Of a DNA stretch of 64,000 nt, positions 50,117 to 58,185 are shown in pieces. Every line of letters begins with the position of its first letter. The stretch's first letter is position 1. A program made the position numbers and the translations under genes. The notes under the pieces were generated by a model that saw only the letters and a program-made list of their open reading frames with translations, did no database searches and was not told where the DNA came from. Source of the stretch: Micromonospora lupini str. Lupac 08 (GTDB lineage: Bacteria; Actinomycetota; Actinomycetes; Mycobacteriales; Micromonosporaceae); NCBI RefSeq assembly GCF_000297395.2, contig NZ_HF570108.1:3814575-3878574 (forward strand), written 5' to 3'.

Positions 50117-51418
50117 TCAGTTCACGTTGATGCGGATCGAGTCGAAGGCAGGGGTCTGGTTCGCCCGCTCCATCATCGGCAGGCGGTGCGAGCCGTCACC
50201 GGCCCAGACCGAGCACTGCGCCGTACCCGACTCCGGCAGGCCCGGGATCTGGATGGTCACGTCGTCCGGCTGGGCGCCACCGCGACCGTCCTCGGTGGCG
50301 ACGAAGAACGCCGGCACCTCCTGCGGCTCCGGCGGCGCGGTCAGGCTGTCCAGCATCCGGCAGGCGGTGTGGAAGTGACCCCGGACCAGGCCCTGGGCGT
50401 TGAGCAGCGAGCTCTCCACGTAGTACCCGCCCTGACCGGCCGCGAGGAAGCGGTCACGGACCAGATTGCGGGTGCTGACCCGCAGGGTGAAGGGCTGGTT
50501 GCGGCCGACCTGCTGCGGGAACTGGGTGATCAGCAGCGACGGGTTGTTGGCGGCGGCGCCAACCTCACCGAACTCGGTGCTCACGCACCGGTTGCCCTTC
50601 TGGAAACCGTCGTGCGCCTCCAACTTGCTCTCGTCGCAGTCGTTCGCCAGCACGCCGAGTCCCGCGCCGGGAGCGGTGCCACCATTGTTTCCGCCGTTGT
50701 TGCCACCACCGTTGTTTCCGCCACCGGTGTTCCCACCGTTGTTGTTGCCACCGCCGGTGTTCCCACCGTTGTTGTTCCCACCACCGGTGTTGCCGCCACC
50801 GTTGTTGCTACCGGTGGGCTGCACCTGGCACTCGGCGAGCTGCGCCAAACCCTGCGGGCGCGGACCGACCCGGTCGATAGCCGTCGTGATCCGGTCCAGG
50901 ACCGCCTTACGCTTGCCGGCCAGCGGCTGCAGGATCGCATTGCGGATGAACGCCGCGCCCTTGTTGCCCTCGGCGGCCAGCCGGCGATCGGCCTCGGCGA
51001 TCTGGGTCTGCAACTGGGCGAGATTACGGTCGACCTCGGCTCGCGCCCGATCCGGCACCTGCGGCAGCTTTGCCGCCACATCGGGACAGGCGACTGCCGA
51101 GCCGGTGCCCACCGTGCCGTCCTTGCCGTCCTCGCACTCCGCCACCGACTCCTGACCGTCACCCCAGTGGTTGCGCACCCATCGGCCGTTCTGCCAGGTG
51201 CGGCTGGTCGAGGCGCCGCTCGGCGCGGTCGAACCCGGGCTCGGCTCCACGCACTGGCCGGCGACCGGTCGAGGCTTGTTCGTCCGCCGGTCCTGGGCCG
51301 ACGAGATCTGGGTGACGGCGACTACTCCGCCGAAGACCACGAGCGTGCCGACAACGGCCAGCAGACGCTTGCTCCGCGCGATGCCGGGTGACCGGCGCGC
51401 CCGAGTGGACCTGCGCAT
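50117..51418 (-). CDS. Secreted protein with Asn/Gly-repeat linker
   Basis: A 433-aa protein with a basic N-terminus and one hydrophobic helix (LLAVVGTLVVFGGVVAVTQIS, ~18-38), acting as signal or anchor. A Cys-containing helical domain follows (~75-200). A linker of tandem N-N-G-G-G-N-T-G-G-G units spans ~205-252. The C-terminal domain (~260-433) has LLITQFPQQVGRNQPFTLRVSTRNL, GHFHTACRML and paired Cys. Similar proteins in Micromonospora are unnamed, sometimes labelled Pecanex-like; the function is unknown. ATG 51416-51418 with AAGGAGAG upstream. Single gene. Confidence 0.75.
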   Translation of the reverse strand: MRRSTRARRSPGIARSKRLLAVVGTLVVFGGVVAVTQISSAQDRRTNKPRPVAGQCVEPSPGSTAPSGASTSRTWQNGRWVRNHWGDGQESVAECEDGKDGTVGTGSAVACPDVAAKLPQVPDRARAEVDRNLAQLQTQIAEADRRLAAEGNKGAAFIRNAILQPLAGKRKAVLDRITTAIDRVGPRPQGLAQLAECQVQPTGSNNGGGNTGGGNNNGGNTGGGNNNGGNTGGGNNGGGNNGGNNGGTAPGAGLGVLANDCDESKLEAHDGFQKGNRCVSTEFGEVGAAANNPSLLITQFPQQVGRNQPFTLRVSTRNLVRDRFLAAGQGGYYVESSLLNAQGLVRGHFHTACRMLDSLTAPPEPQEVPAFFVATEDGRGGAQPDDVTIQIPGLPESGTAQCSVWAGDGSHRLPMMERANQTPAFDSIRINVN

Positions 51419-51650
51419 CGAATTGCTCTCCTTCTCGATCCGGTAGTGGATTCCTGCCCTCGGCGGACCGACGGATAGATGGCACGCCACGGTGGCGACC
51501 ACCGCGACCTACCCGGTAACGTGTCGATGGCCGACGATGCCCTTTCCGCACCGTCTCCCGCGTCCGGTCGACGCGGTCGGGGAGATCCTCTTCGTTCGCG
51601 CAGGAGTACGGGACGGCGACGGGGAAGGTTCAAACGGCCCACAGAAAATT

Positions 51651-51681
51651 GCTCCGCACCCGAGCGGATCGGGTGCGGAGC
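51651..51681 (-). terminator. Hairpin terminator with T tract
   Basis: Perfect 12-base arms (51651-51662, 51670-51681), 7-base loop, followed leftward by AATTTTC: a classical intrinsic terminator for the gene ending at 51708. Confidence 0.8.
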
Positions 51682-51707
51682 GGGGTTTCAGCAGGGAAAG
51701 TGGCCGG

Positions 51708-52586
51708 TCAGTCCGCGCAGAGGTGGTCGAACGCGAAGCCACCCACCAGCTCGTCGCGGCGTCGGCTCAGCGCCACGATCTCCGCGGTGAGGTCCGCGCG
51801 CGCCAGCAGGTCCGGGCCGTCCGGCCCCACCGCGCGCAACCGTTCGCCGACCGCGACGGTCGCCAGGTCCTCGGCCAGCCGGGCCACGTCGACGCCGCAG
51901 GAGAAGCGCTGCGCGGTCACCGAGACCCGCTCGATCAGGCACGCGTCCGGGCGCACCTGGACCCAGCTCCAGCCCTGCGCCGGACCCTCGGCCCAGTGCA
52001 CGTGCAATCCGCGCACGATCGGGTCGGCCAGCCGCCCGGCCACGTACGCCTCGACCGCCGCCGCGCGGGTCAACGCCCCCAGGTCGTTCACCGGGCCGGT
52101 CCGGCCGTCGGGAAGTCGCCCGAGGATGTCGCGGAAGCCCACCGGAGCGGACTCGTCCTCGCTGCCGGTGACGGCGGCGCCCGCCGCGTACGCGCGCGCG
52201 TCGACCACGTACTCCACGAGGCGTCGGCCGTGCTCGGCGGCCCGCAGCGTCGGTGACCCGATGCGCAGCACGGGCAGCCCGACGGCCGCGCTCACGGCGT
52301 CGGTGAGCCGCTCCGCGCGCTGCTCGGCCGACCCGGCCGGCGGGACCGGGCCGATCGCCACGGCGACGACCGGCCGTCCGGTGTCGGCGGCGCAGACCAC
52401 GAGGTCGAACGCCGCCCGGCTGGCCGAACCCCACTGACTGCCCGTGACGCCGGGCGGACGCCCCTGCACCAGCTCGCTGAGCCGACGCGTCCCGTACACC
52501 AGGTGGCCGGCGCGGTCGAACAACGCGTCGCGTCCACCATCGGCGGGCATCGCCCGCAGCCAGCCGCGATCCACGCTGCTCGTCAT
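51708..52586 (-). CDS. Hypothetical protein (DUF2726-like segment)
   Basis: A 292-aa cytoplasmic protein. The stretch AAFDLVVCAADTGRPVVAVAIG (~58-80) resembles the core strand pattern of DUF2726-like nuclease-fold domains; the remainder does not match anything I know. It includes LPVLRIGSPTLRAAEHGRRLVEYVVDA and the C-terminal RADLTAEIVALSRRRDELVGGFAF. No signal peptide or membrane segment. ATG start 52584-52586. Its own terminator lies downstream and the IS element lies upstream, between it and the glycosidase gene. Confidence 0.6.
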   Translation of the reverse strand: MTSSVDRGWLRAMPADGGRDALFDRAGHLVYGTRRLSELVQGRPPGVTGSQWGSASRAAFDLVVCAADTGRPVVAVAIGPVPPAGSAEQRAERLTDAVSAAVGLPVLRIGSPTLRAAEHGRRLVEYVVDARAYAAGAAVTGSEDESAPVGFRDILGRLPDGRTGPVNDLGALTRAAAVEAYVAGRLADPIVRGLHVHWAEGPAQGWSWVQVRPDACLIERVSVTAQRFSCGVDVARLAEDLATVAVGERLRAVGPDGPDLLARADLTAEIVALSRRRDELVGGFAFDHLCAD

Positions 52587-52696
52587 CTGTCTGATCCATC
52601 CGCCGGTCGGTCGAACCGCGCCGAGTCTAGGCGGTCGATCACCGGTCCTGGTGGAGCGGCCCGGCCGGCTGCGGAGCGCCCGCGCCCGCTGCCCTA

Positions 52697-53607
52697 GGCA
52701 GTGTCTTCAAAGGATCTTGGTATCGGATGATGTAGCGCGTGGGTCGTCGCTACGAGTTGTCTGACGTCGAGTGGGAAGCCCTGTCGAGGTATCTGCCGTC
52801 GGCGGTGACGGGTGGTCGGCCGCGGGTCGATGACCGGCGGGTGCTCAACGGGATCGTGTGGAAGGTCCGGGCCGGGGCAGCGTGGCGGGACGTGCCCGCC
52901 CGTTACGGGTCCTGGCAGTCGATCTACACCCGTTTCCGCAGGTGGGCCCTGGACGGGACGTTCGAGCGGATGCTGGCCGGAGTGCAGGCCGACGCGGACG
53001 CGGCCGGTGACATCGACTGGCTGGTGTCGGTCGACTCGACCATCGTGCGAGCCCACCAGCACGCTGCAGGCGCTAAAGGGGGCGCCGAGAAACGGACGAA
53101 CCACAAGATCACGCCCTCGGCCGATCTCGAGGTGGACTGACCACCAAGATTCACCTCGCCTGCGACGGCCTGGGTCGGCCCCTGGCCTTCGTGCTCTCCG
53201 GCGGCAACGTCAACGACTGCACCCGCTTCACCCAGGTCCTCACCCGCATCCGTGTCGAGCGTTCAGGCCCCGGCCGGCCCCGCGTCCGCCCGGAGCACGT
53301 CATCGCCGACAAGGGCTACAGCTCCAAGGCCATCCGCGCCGGCCTACGCCGACGAGGCATCCCACACACGATCCCCGAACGCGCTGATCAGCAGGCCAAC
53401 CGCCGCCGGCGAGGCAGCCGCGGCGGCCGGCCACCAGCGTTCGACAAGCAGCTCTACAAGCGGCGCAACGTCGTCGAACGGTGCTTCAACCGGCTCAAGC
53501 AGTGCCGCAGCTTGGCCACCCGATACGACAAGACAGCAACGTCATACCGGGCCACCGTCACCATCGCCGCGCTACTCCAATGGTTATGAACCTTTGAAGA
53601 CACGGCC
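52697..53607 (+). mobile_element. IS5-family insertion sequence (IS427-type), intact
   Basis: A 911-base element. Terminal inverted repeats: left GGCAGTGTCTTCAAAGGATC (52697-52716) and right, read inward, GGCCGTGTCTTCAAAGGTTC (53588-53607), 18 of 20 matching. A TA target duplication flanks it (52695-52696, 53608-53609) inside CTAG, as expected for the IS427 group. It encodes one transposase split over two frames. It has inserted into the TAG stop codon of the glycosidase gene ending at 53607. Confidence 0.92.
52739..53589 (+). CDS. IS5-family transposase, made by -1 frameshift
   Basis: The DDE transposase is encoded by two overlapping frames. The first (52739-53140) begins VGRRYELSDVEWEALSRYL and contains the first catalytic Asp in WLVSVDSTIVRAHQHA. 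The second, in the -1 phase, reads GRRETDEPQDHALGRSRGGL then TTKIHLACDG. It carries the second Asp in HVIADKGYSSKAI and Glu in RRNVVERCFNRLKQCRSLATRYDK. The slippery run AAAGGGGG at 53075-53082 precedes the -1 frame's TAA-free stretch, so the fusion should switch there. All catalytic residues are intact, implying an active element. GTG start. Confidence 0.88.
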
Positions 53608-55223
53608 TAGCGGCAGGCCGCCGTGACGACGACGGGGGCCTGCGGCAGGGTCGGCGGGTGGCAGTTCCCGGGCGCTGCCGGCCGCCAGCCCGCCGCGACG
53701 TTGTGGACCATGTCCTCCGGGACGTACTCGGCCCACCGGGACAGGTCGTTGCCGCCGTTCAGGCCACTGGCGAGCAGCACACCGGCGGAACCTCTTCGGA
53801 GCGCGGCCAGCATTTGCTGCATGCCGACCGCCGGATAGCCGAGCGCGGAACACGCCACATCACCGTCACGCCAGCACTCCCAGGCGAGGGCCGGGTCGGC
53901 GATCGCCCGATCCGGGTACGGTGCCGAGAACAGGTCGAACATCACCGTCTCGCCGTAGTAGAGGGTCAGACCGACGCTCTGCCAGAAGTCGAGGGCGTAC
54001 TCGAGGTCGGGTGCCGGCTTGGCGCAGACGGCACGTTCGTCCCGGCAGGTCGCCCCCGGCCCGGTGTAGCGGCCGTGGCTCCAGCCGAGAGCGAGGATGG
54101 GCGTGATGCCGGCGACCGTCAAGCGTTGCGTGTACGCGACGATCTCCTGCCGGTACCGCTCGCCGCCGAAGCGGGGGTCCACGTACGACAGGCCGAGCCA
54201 GCAGGCCTCGTTGAGCGGGACGTACACCGCCTGGACGCCGCGTGCGGCGAGCCTGGCCACGGCGGCGTCGTCGACCGGGCCGTCCCAGATGCCGCGCCCC
54301 CGCACGCAGCGGGCCTCCGCACCGGTGCGCACGAGCGGCGTCAAGGGTCGGGGGGCCGCCGCGTTGATGACCGGGGAGATGCCCCAGAGCTGGTCGCGCA
54401 CCACGCTGACGTAGGGCGCCTGCCGCTCCTCGCCCGGTGTCAGCACGCGAACGAGTGGGGCCGTGCTGGTGTTCTGCATCGAGCCCTGATCGTCGTACGC
54501 GTAGGCGTCCAGGTTGTAGGAACCGGCCGGCAGGTCACGCCACTGGGCGGTGTATGGCGCGGTCGTGTCGGTACCGAGCGAGGTGCGGTCCACCCCGGTG
54601 CCCCAGCCGAAGAATTCGACGCGGGTGATCCGCCGGCCGGGCGCGGGCGTGGCGACGGCTTCCGCGTTGATGGTGGCCGGGGCGAAGAAGTGGTCACCGT
54701 CTTCCGGCCTGATGATCGCGACGGACGGCCGGTTCGGGTCGGGAACGGGACTGGGTGACCCGGTCGGCCGCGGGCTCGGCGAGACCGGCGGCGGGGTCGA
54801 CGGAGGCGGGCGCGGAGGCAGCACGGTCGTGCAGGTGACGCCGTTGAGCGTGAAGTTCTGCGGCAGGCCGGTCCGGACCCCGCGCGTCATGACGAAGGGA
54901 AAGAACTGCTGCTCGTCGGCCGGCAACGTGACACCGGGCAGGTTGCGGATCGTGACCTCACCGCCGTGCTGTTCCCAGCGCACACCGTCGACGTTCTTGA
55001 TCTGCTCGGTCGGGTAGCGCAGCGGGAAGGTCAACGTCCACTCCGTGAGTGGCTGGCCGACGCTCAGCACCCTGAGGTCGCCGCGCAGCATCGACGGGTA
55101 CTGGAAGCCGACCTGGAGCTGCGCCGCACACCCGCTGGCGGCGGACGCCGGGACGACCACGGCGAGAGCACCCGAGGCGACCGCGAGCGCGGCGACGGCC
55201 AGGAAGACGACACGATTCTTCAC
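53607..55223 (-). CDS. Secreted CBM2-glycoside hydrolase (GH5-like)
   Basis: A 538-aa exported enzyme. Signal peptide at 1-~30 (FLAVAALAVASGALAVVVPAS-type). A CBM2-like cellulose-binding domain (~32-135) has GCAAQLQVGFQYPS, LTEWTLTFPLRYP and FTLNGVTC. A Pro/Ser linker (~138-168) and an Ig-like domain (~170-265) lead to a TIM-barrel-like catalytic region (~270-538), with VYVPLNEACWLGL (candidate acid Glu of an N-E motif), AGITPILALGWSHG and YYGETVMFDLF. Probably acts on plant polysaccharide. GTG 55221-55223. Its TAG stop straddles the IS junction; the reading frame is complete. Confidence 0.78.
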   Translation of the reverse strand: MKNRVVFLAVAALAVASGALAVVVPASAASGCAAQLQVGFQYPSMLRGDLRVLSVGQPLTEWTLTFPLRYPTEQIKNVDGVRWEQHGGEVTIRNLPGVTLPADEQQFFPFVMTRGVRTGLPQNFTLNGVTCTTVLPPRPPPSTPPPVSPSPRPTGSPSPVPDPNRPSVAIIRPEDGDHFFAPATINAEAVATPAPGRRITRVEFFGWGTGVDRTSLGTDTTAPYTAQWRDLPAGSYNLDAYAYDDQGSMQNTSTAPLVRVLTPGEERQAPYVSVVRDQLWGISPVINAAAPRPLTPLVRTGAEARCVRGRGIWDGPVDDAAVARLAARGVQAVYVPLNEACWLGLSYVDPRFGGERYRQEIVAYTQRLTVAGITPILALGWSHGRYTGPGATCRDERAVCAKPAPDLEYALDFWQSVGLTLYYGETVMFDLFSAPYPDRAIADPALAWECWRDGDVACSALGYPAVGMQQMLAALRRGSAGVLLASGLNGGNDLSRWAEYVPEDMVHNVAAGWRPAAPGNCHPPTLPQAPVVVTAACR

Positions 55224-55326
55224 CAACGACCCCCGTCATCGACGCTTATCGTTGGATACTCGCCCCGGTCGACGCCGGAAGTCAAGGCCGGGGACCCAGC
55301 CCTCGGCAGGGATCGCCCGTGGGTGC

Positions 55327-56193
55327 CTACTCCGCCGCGCCCATCACCAGGCCCTCGATGGTGTGCTTCTGCCGGATCGGTTCCAGCCGGTCCACCACCG
55401 GGCAGGGCAGATGCTCCCGGACCGCCGGGGGCAGCCGCTCCCAGTACGCCCGGGTGACGGCCATGTCGTGGTGGGCGGCGTTGCCCGCGCCGGGCGCGTC
55501 GACGCCGAGCACCAGGACCGGGCGGGCCGAGTCCGAGACGTTCGGGGTGCCGCGGTGGACGGTCAACGCCGACCGGGCCGAGATGTCACCCCGCTGCGGG
55601 TACTTGCGCACCGCCCGCTGCTGGTAGCGGGGATAGCGCTCCCGGGGCGGGAACATCCCGTGGTCGAAGTCGGCCCCGTCGTCCCACTGGGTGCCCGGGG
55701 CGATCTCGAACGGCCCCATCTCCTCCACCGTGTCGACGGTGGTCAGGTTGAACGCCAGCGAGGTGAGCCGCCGCTGCCGCCGGGTCTGCGCGGGCATCGG
55801 GAAGTCCCGGTGCCAGGGCTGCATCGCCGCCCCGGGAAACGGGGTGTCGAAGCCCAACTCGACGATCTCGTACTCGTCGCCGAGGACCGCCCGGCAGACC
55901 GACACCACCCACGGATGGGTGACCAGCTCGACGAAACCGGTCAACTGCTCCGGATGGATCTCCACGTACCACCGCTGCGGACCGCGTCCGACCGCGCCGT
56001 CGGGGCGCGAGCGCGCCTCCTCGAACGCGGCGGCCACGTCCCTGCCGATCTGGTCCACCCAGGCCGGTTCGAAGGCGCCCCGACAGGCCGTGATGCCGTC
56101 GCGGTAGAGGTCGCCGAGCGCCTCGACCGGGACGTCGTCGTCGGCCGCGGGCCCGGTGGCGGGTGCCGCTGACTGAGCCGGGGATACGCGCAT
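55327..56193 (-). CDS. Phytanoyl-CoA dioxygenase (PhyH) family protein
   Basis: A 288-aa Fe(II)/2-oxoglutarate-dependent oxygenase. The iron ligands are His and Asp in MQPWHRDFPMP (~125) and a distal His in LTVHRGTPNVSDSARPVL (~211), whose Arg would bind 2-oxoglutarate. N-terminal part ALGDLYRDGITACRGAFEPAWVDQI is typical of the family. The substrate is unknown; actinobacterial members hydroxylate ectoine or natural products. ATG 56191-56193 with AGGAGG upstream. A LacI-type operator lies 32-45 bases before the start, matching that of the GH43 gene. Confidence 0.88.
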   Translation of the reverse strand: MRVSPAQSAAPATGPAADDDVPVEALGDLYRDGITACRGAFEPAWVDQIGRDVAAAFEEARSRPDGAVGRGPQRWYVEIHPEQLTGFVELVTHPWVVSVCRAVLGDEYEIVELGFDTPFPGAAMQPWHRDFPMPAQTRRQRRLTSLAFNLTTVDTVEEMGPFEIAPGTQWDDGADFDHGMFPPRERYPRYQQRAVRKYPQRGDISARSALTVHRGTPNVSDSARPVLVLGVDAPGAGNAAHHDMAVTRAYWERLPPAVREHLPCPVVDRLEPIRQKHTIEGLVMGAAE

Positions 56194-56224
56194 CGGGGGC
56201 CTCCTCGGGCGGACGACGCATGTC

Positions 56225-56238
56225 TTACAACGTTGTAG
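56225..56238 (-). promoter_or_regulatory. LacI-type operator upstream of PhyH gene
   Basis: TTACAACGTTGTAG: thirteen of fourteen bases of the palindrome TTACAACGTTGTAA, and identical over TTACAACGTTGTA to the site at 27361-27373. Likely bound by the same LacI-family repressor, whose gene is not in the window. Confidence 0.6.
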
Positions 56239-56284
56239 AAGCGTGCCAAGGGTCCCGGAGTGACGCCAGCGCTCGGTGGGCATC

Positions 56285-56300
56285 TGTGACCTGGATCACG
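56285..56300. promoter_or_regulatory. Near-consensus Crp-type site
   Basis: TGTGA-CCTGGA-TCACG: one base from TGTGA-N6-TCACA. It lies between the divergent PhyH and Asp23-like genes, 47 bases upstream of the LacI-type operator. A Crp-family regulator could act on either gene. Confidence 0.4.
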
Positions 56301-56378
56301 TCCGATGCGTGTTCCAGGGCACCCGGTGGGGTGTATCCAGCGAGGTCGCCCGCAACGGACCGGCTGGGAGGTCAGAGC

Positions 56379-57467
56379 ATGTCGCGTCAGCAGTTCGGCA
56401 CCCACGCCGCGAGCGGGCCGGCGCCTCGCCGACCCCGGGCGGAGAGCCCGCGCCGGCCACGCCAGCCGCGCCCCGCCGGTGACCCGGCCATCCGCCGCCG
56501 TCCGAGCGCCGACCGAGCGGGACGACACCACCGCCTTCCCCTCCGACCCACGGCCATCCGTCCCACAGCGACCGCCGACCCGACCGGCGGCCGCGGGTCG
56601 CGGCGCGCTGCGGATCGGTCGACAGGCGACACCGGCGCGGCGGCGGAGGTCGGGCGGATCGCGGCCGACGCGGCCGGTCGCGTGCCGGGCGTCTCCGACG
56701 TCCGTCCGGCCACCGTCCGCGTGGGCGACCGGTCCGTGGGCCTCGACCTGCACCTCGTCATCGAGTACGGCCACAGCGTGCCCGCCGTCGCCGACGCGGT
56801 CCGCCGGACGGTCGCCGAACAGGTGCTCGCCGGCACCGGCCGCGCGGTGGCCACGGTGACGATCACGGTGCGGGACCTGGCAGTGCCCGGCGCCGACGAC
56901 GACACCCCGTCCCGCCCACCGGTCGTCCGCCCCGAGCTGAGCACGGCGACGGCCAACCGCGCAGCCACCGCGCTGCTGGCCGTCGTCCTGCTCGCCGCCG
57001 GCGTCCTGCTGGCCGTGCAGGCGCTGCTGGTCACGATGGGGCGGCCGACACCGCTGCTCATCCGCCCCGGCTGGTACGACGCGCTGACCACCACCCGGTG
57101 GCACGATCCGGCCGTACGGGGAACGGCCGGTGCGGCCGTACTGCTGGGTCTGCTCATCCTGGTCGCCCAACTGCGCCGGTGGACGCCGGTCCGACTGCGC
57201 GTGGACGCGCACGACGGCTGGCACCTGCGCCGGCGGTGCGTGGAGCGCCGGCTGACCGACGCGGCGGACACCGTTCCCGGCGTACGCGCAACCCGGGTGC
57301 GGGTCCGACGCCACGGCGACCGGTGGCGACCCCGGTTGCGCGCCACCGGCGACCCGGCGGCCCGTGCCGAGGTCGAGTTCGCCGTACGGCAGGAGCTGCG
57401 TCAGCTCGCCTCGCCACGCGCCGAGCGCGTCGAGATCCGACTGCTGCCCCGCAGGCGGCCGGCATGA
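56379..57467 (+). CDS. Asp23/Gls24-DUF6286 fusion protein (envelope stress)
   Basis: A 362-aa protein joining two parts usually encoded separately in actinobacteria. Residues 1-~80 are a Pro/Arg-rich disordered stretch. The Asp23/Gls24 domain follows (~85-165: EVGRIAADAAGRVPGVSDVR, VGLDLHLVIEYGHSVPAVADAV). Two transmembrane helices come next (~190-215 and ~245-262) and then a DUF6286-type domain (DGWHLRRRCVERRLTDAADTVPGV). ATG 56379 with GGGAGGT upstream. Overlaps the AmaP-like gene by 4 bases. Asp23 proteins sit at the membrane in alkaline/envelope stress. Confidence 0.78.
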   Translation: MSRQQFGTHAASGPAPRRPRAESPRRPRQPRPAGDPAIRRRPSADRAGRHHRLPLRPTAIRPTATADPTGGRGSRRAADRSTGDTGAAAEVGRIAADAAGRVPGVSDVRPATVRVGDRSVGLDLHLVIEYGHSVPAVADAVRRTVAEQVLAGTGRAVATVTITVRDLAVPGADDDTPSRPPVVRPELSTATANRAATALLAVVLLAAGVLLAVQALLVTMGRPTPLLIRPGWYDALTTTRWHDPAVRGTAGAAVLLGLLILVAQLRRWTPVRLRVDAHDGWHLRRRCVERRLTDAADTVPGVRATRVRVRRHGDRWRPRLRATGDPAARAEVEFAVRQELRQLASPRAERVEIRLLPRRRPA

Positions 57468-58024
57468 CCGATGCCGCGCACCGCCTGCTGTGGACGGTTG
57501 TCGCGCTGCTGCTGGTGGCCGTCGGGGTGACGGCGTTGGCGGCCGGCTCCGGCGCGCTGCCGGGCGGCCACCCCGACGGCGTCCTGCTCGGCGGCGGCCT
57601 GGTGGACACGTGGCGACTCGCGACGCCCTGGAGCACCCTGGCCGCGGCGGTCGCCGGGCTGCTGACCGCCGTCGCCGGTCAGCGTCTGCTGCACCGGGCG
57701 CTGCGCCGACCCGACCGGGCCCTGCGGGGCACGCTGAGCCGACCCGGACGGCACCCCGGTCGCACCCGACTGGCCACCGAGGTCCTCGTACGCGCGCTGG
57801 AACGGGACCTGCTCCGCGTACCCGGGGTACACCGGGCCCGGGTGGTGCTCACCGGCACGCCACCGCGCCCCGACGTGTGGATCCGGGTGGACCTGACCGG
57901 AGACGCCCGCCCCGCCGGCGTCCGCGAGCACGTCCACGACGCGGTCCGCCGGTTCGCCACGACGGCCGGCTGCCAACCGGCGCACCTCGACGTGACGGCC
58001 CGGATCGGGCCGGCCCGACCCTGA
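57464..58024 (+). CDS. AmaP-like alkaline shock membrane anchor protein
   Basis: A 186-aa protein with two N-terminal transmembrane helices (LLWTVVALLLVAVGVTALAA; STLAAAVAGLLTAVAGQRLL). A cytoplasmic domain follows (TRLATEVLVRALERDLLRVPGV...WIRVDLTGDARPAGVREHV), similar in layout to AmaP, which tethers Asp23 to the membrane. Start ATG overlaps the fusion gene's TGA by 4 bases, supporting a two-gene operon. The next gene, DoxX, is 161 bases on. Confidence 0.75.
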   Translation: MTDAAHRLLWTVVALLLVAVGVTALAAGSGALPGGHPDGVLLGGGLVDTWRLATPWSTLAAAVAGLLTAVAGQRLLHRALRRPDRALRGTLSRPGRHPGRTRLATEVLVRALERDLLRVPGVHRARVVLTGTPPRPDVWIRVDLTGDARPAGVREHVHDAVRRFATTAGCQPAHLDVTARIGPARP

Positions 58025-58185
58025 CCCGGCGGTCCGGCCGCGTCTGGTCAACGGCGAACGCCGTCGGGGGTCCAAGGTCCCGGGCCGGTGCGGTCCGTCG
58101 GCCCTGCCGCCGACACGGGCCGAGAGCGTCCACTGGAGGTGCCACCGGGAAGCGCGGTGCGAGGCAGAGAAGGGACGTGGACACC

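Noticed and set aside
50663..50812. Regular short repeats that might suggest a CRISPR array
   Set aside because: The repeats are in frame within a secreted-protein gene, encode Asn/Gly units and have no unique spacers.
53607..55223. Glycosidase gene truncated by the insertion sequence
   Set aside because: Reconstructing the empty site gives the same TAG stop at the same codon, so the protein is complete.
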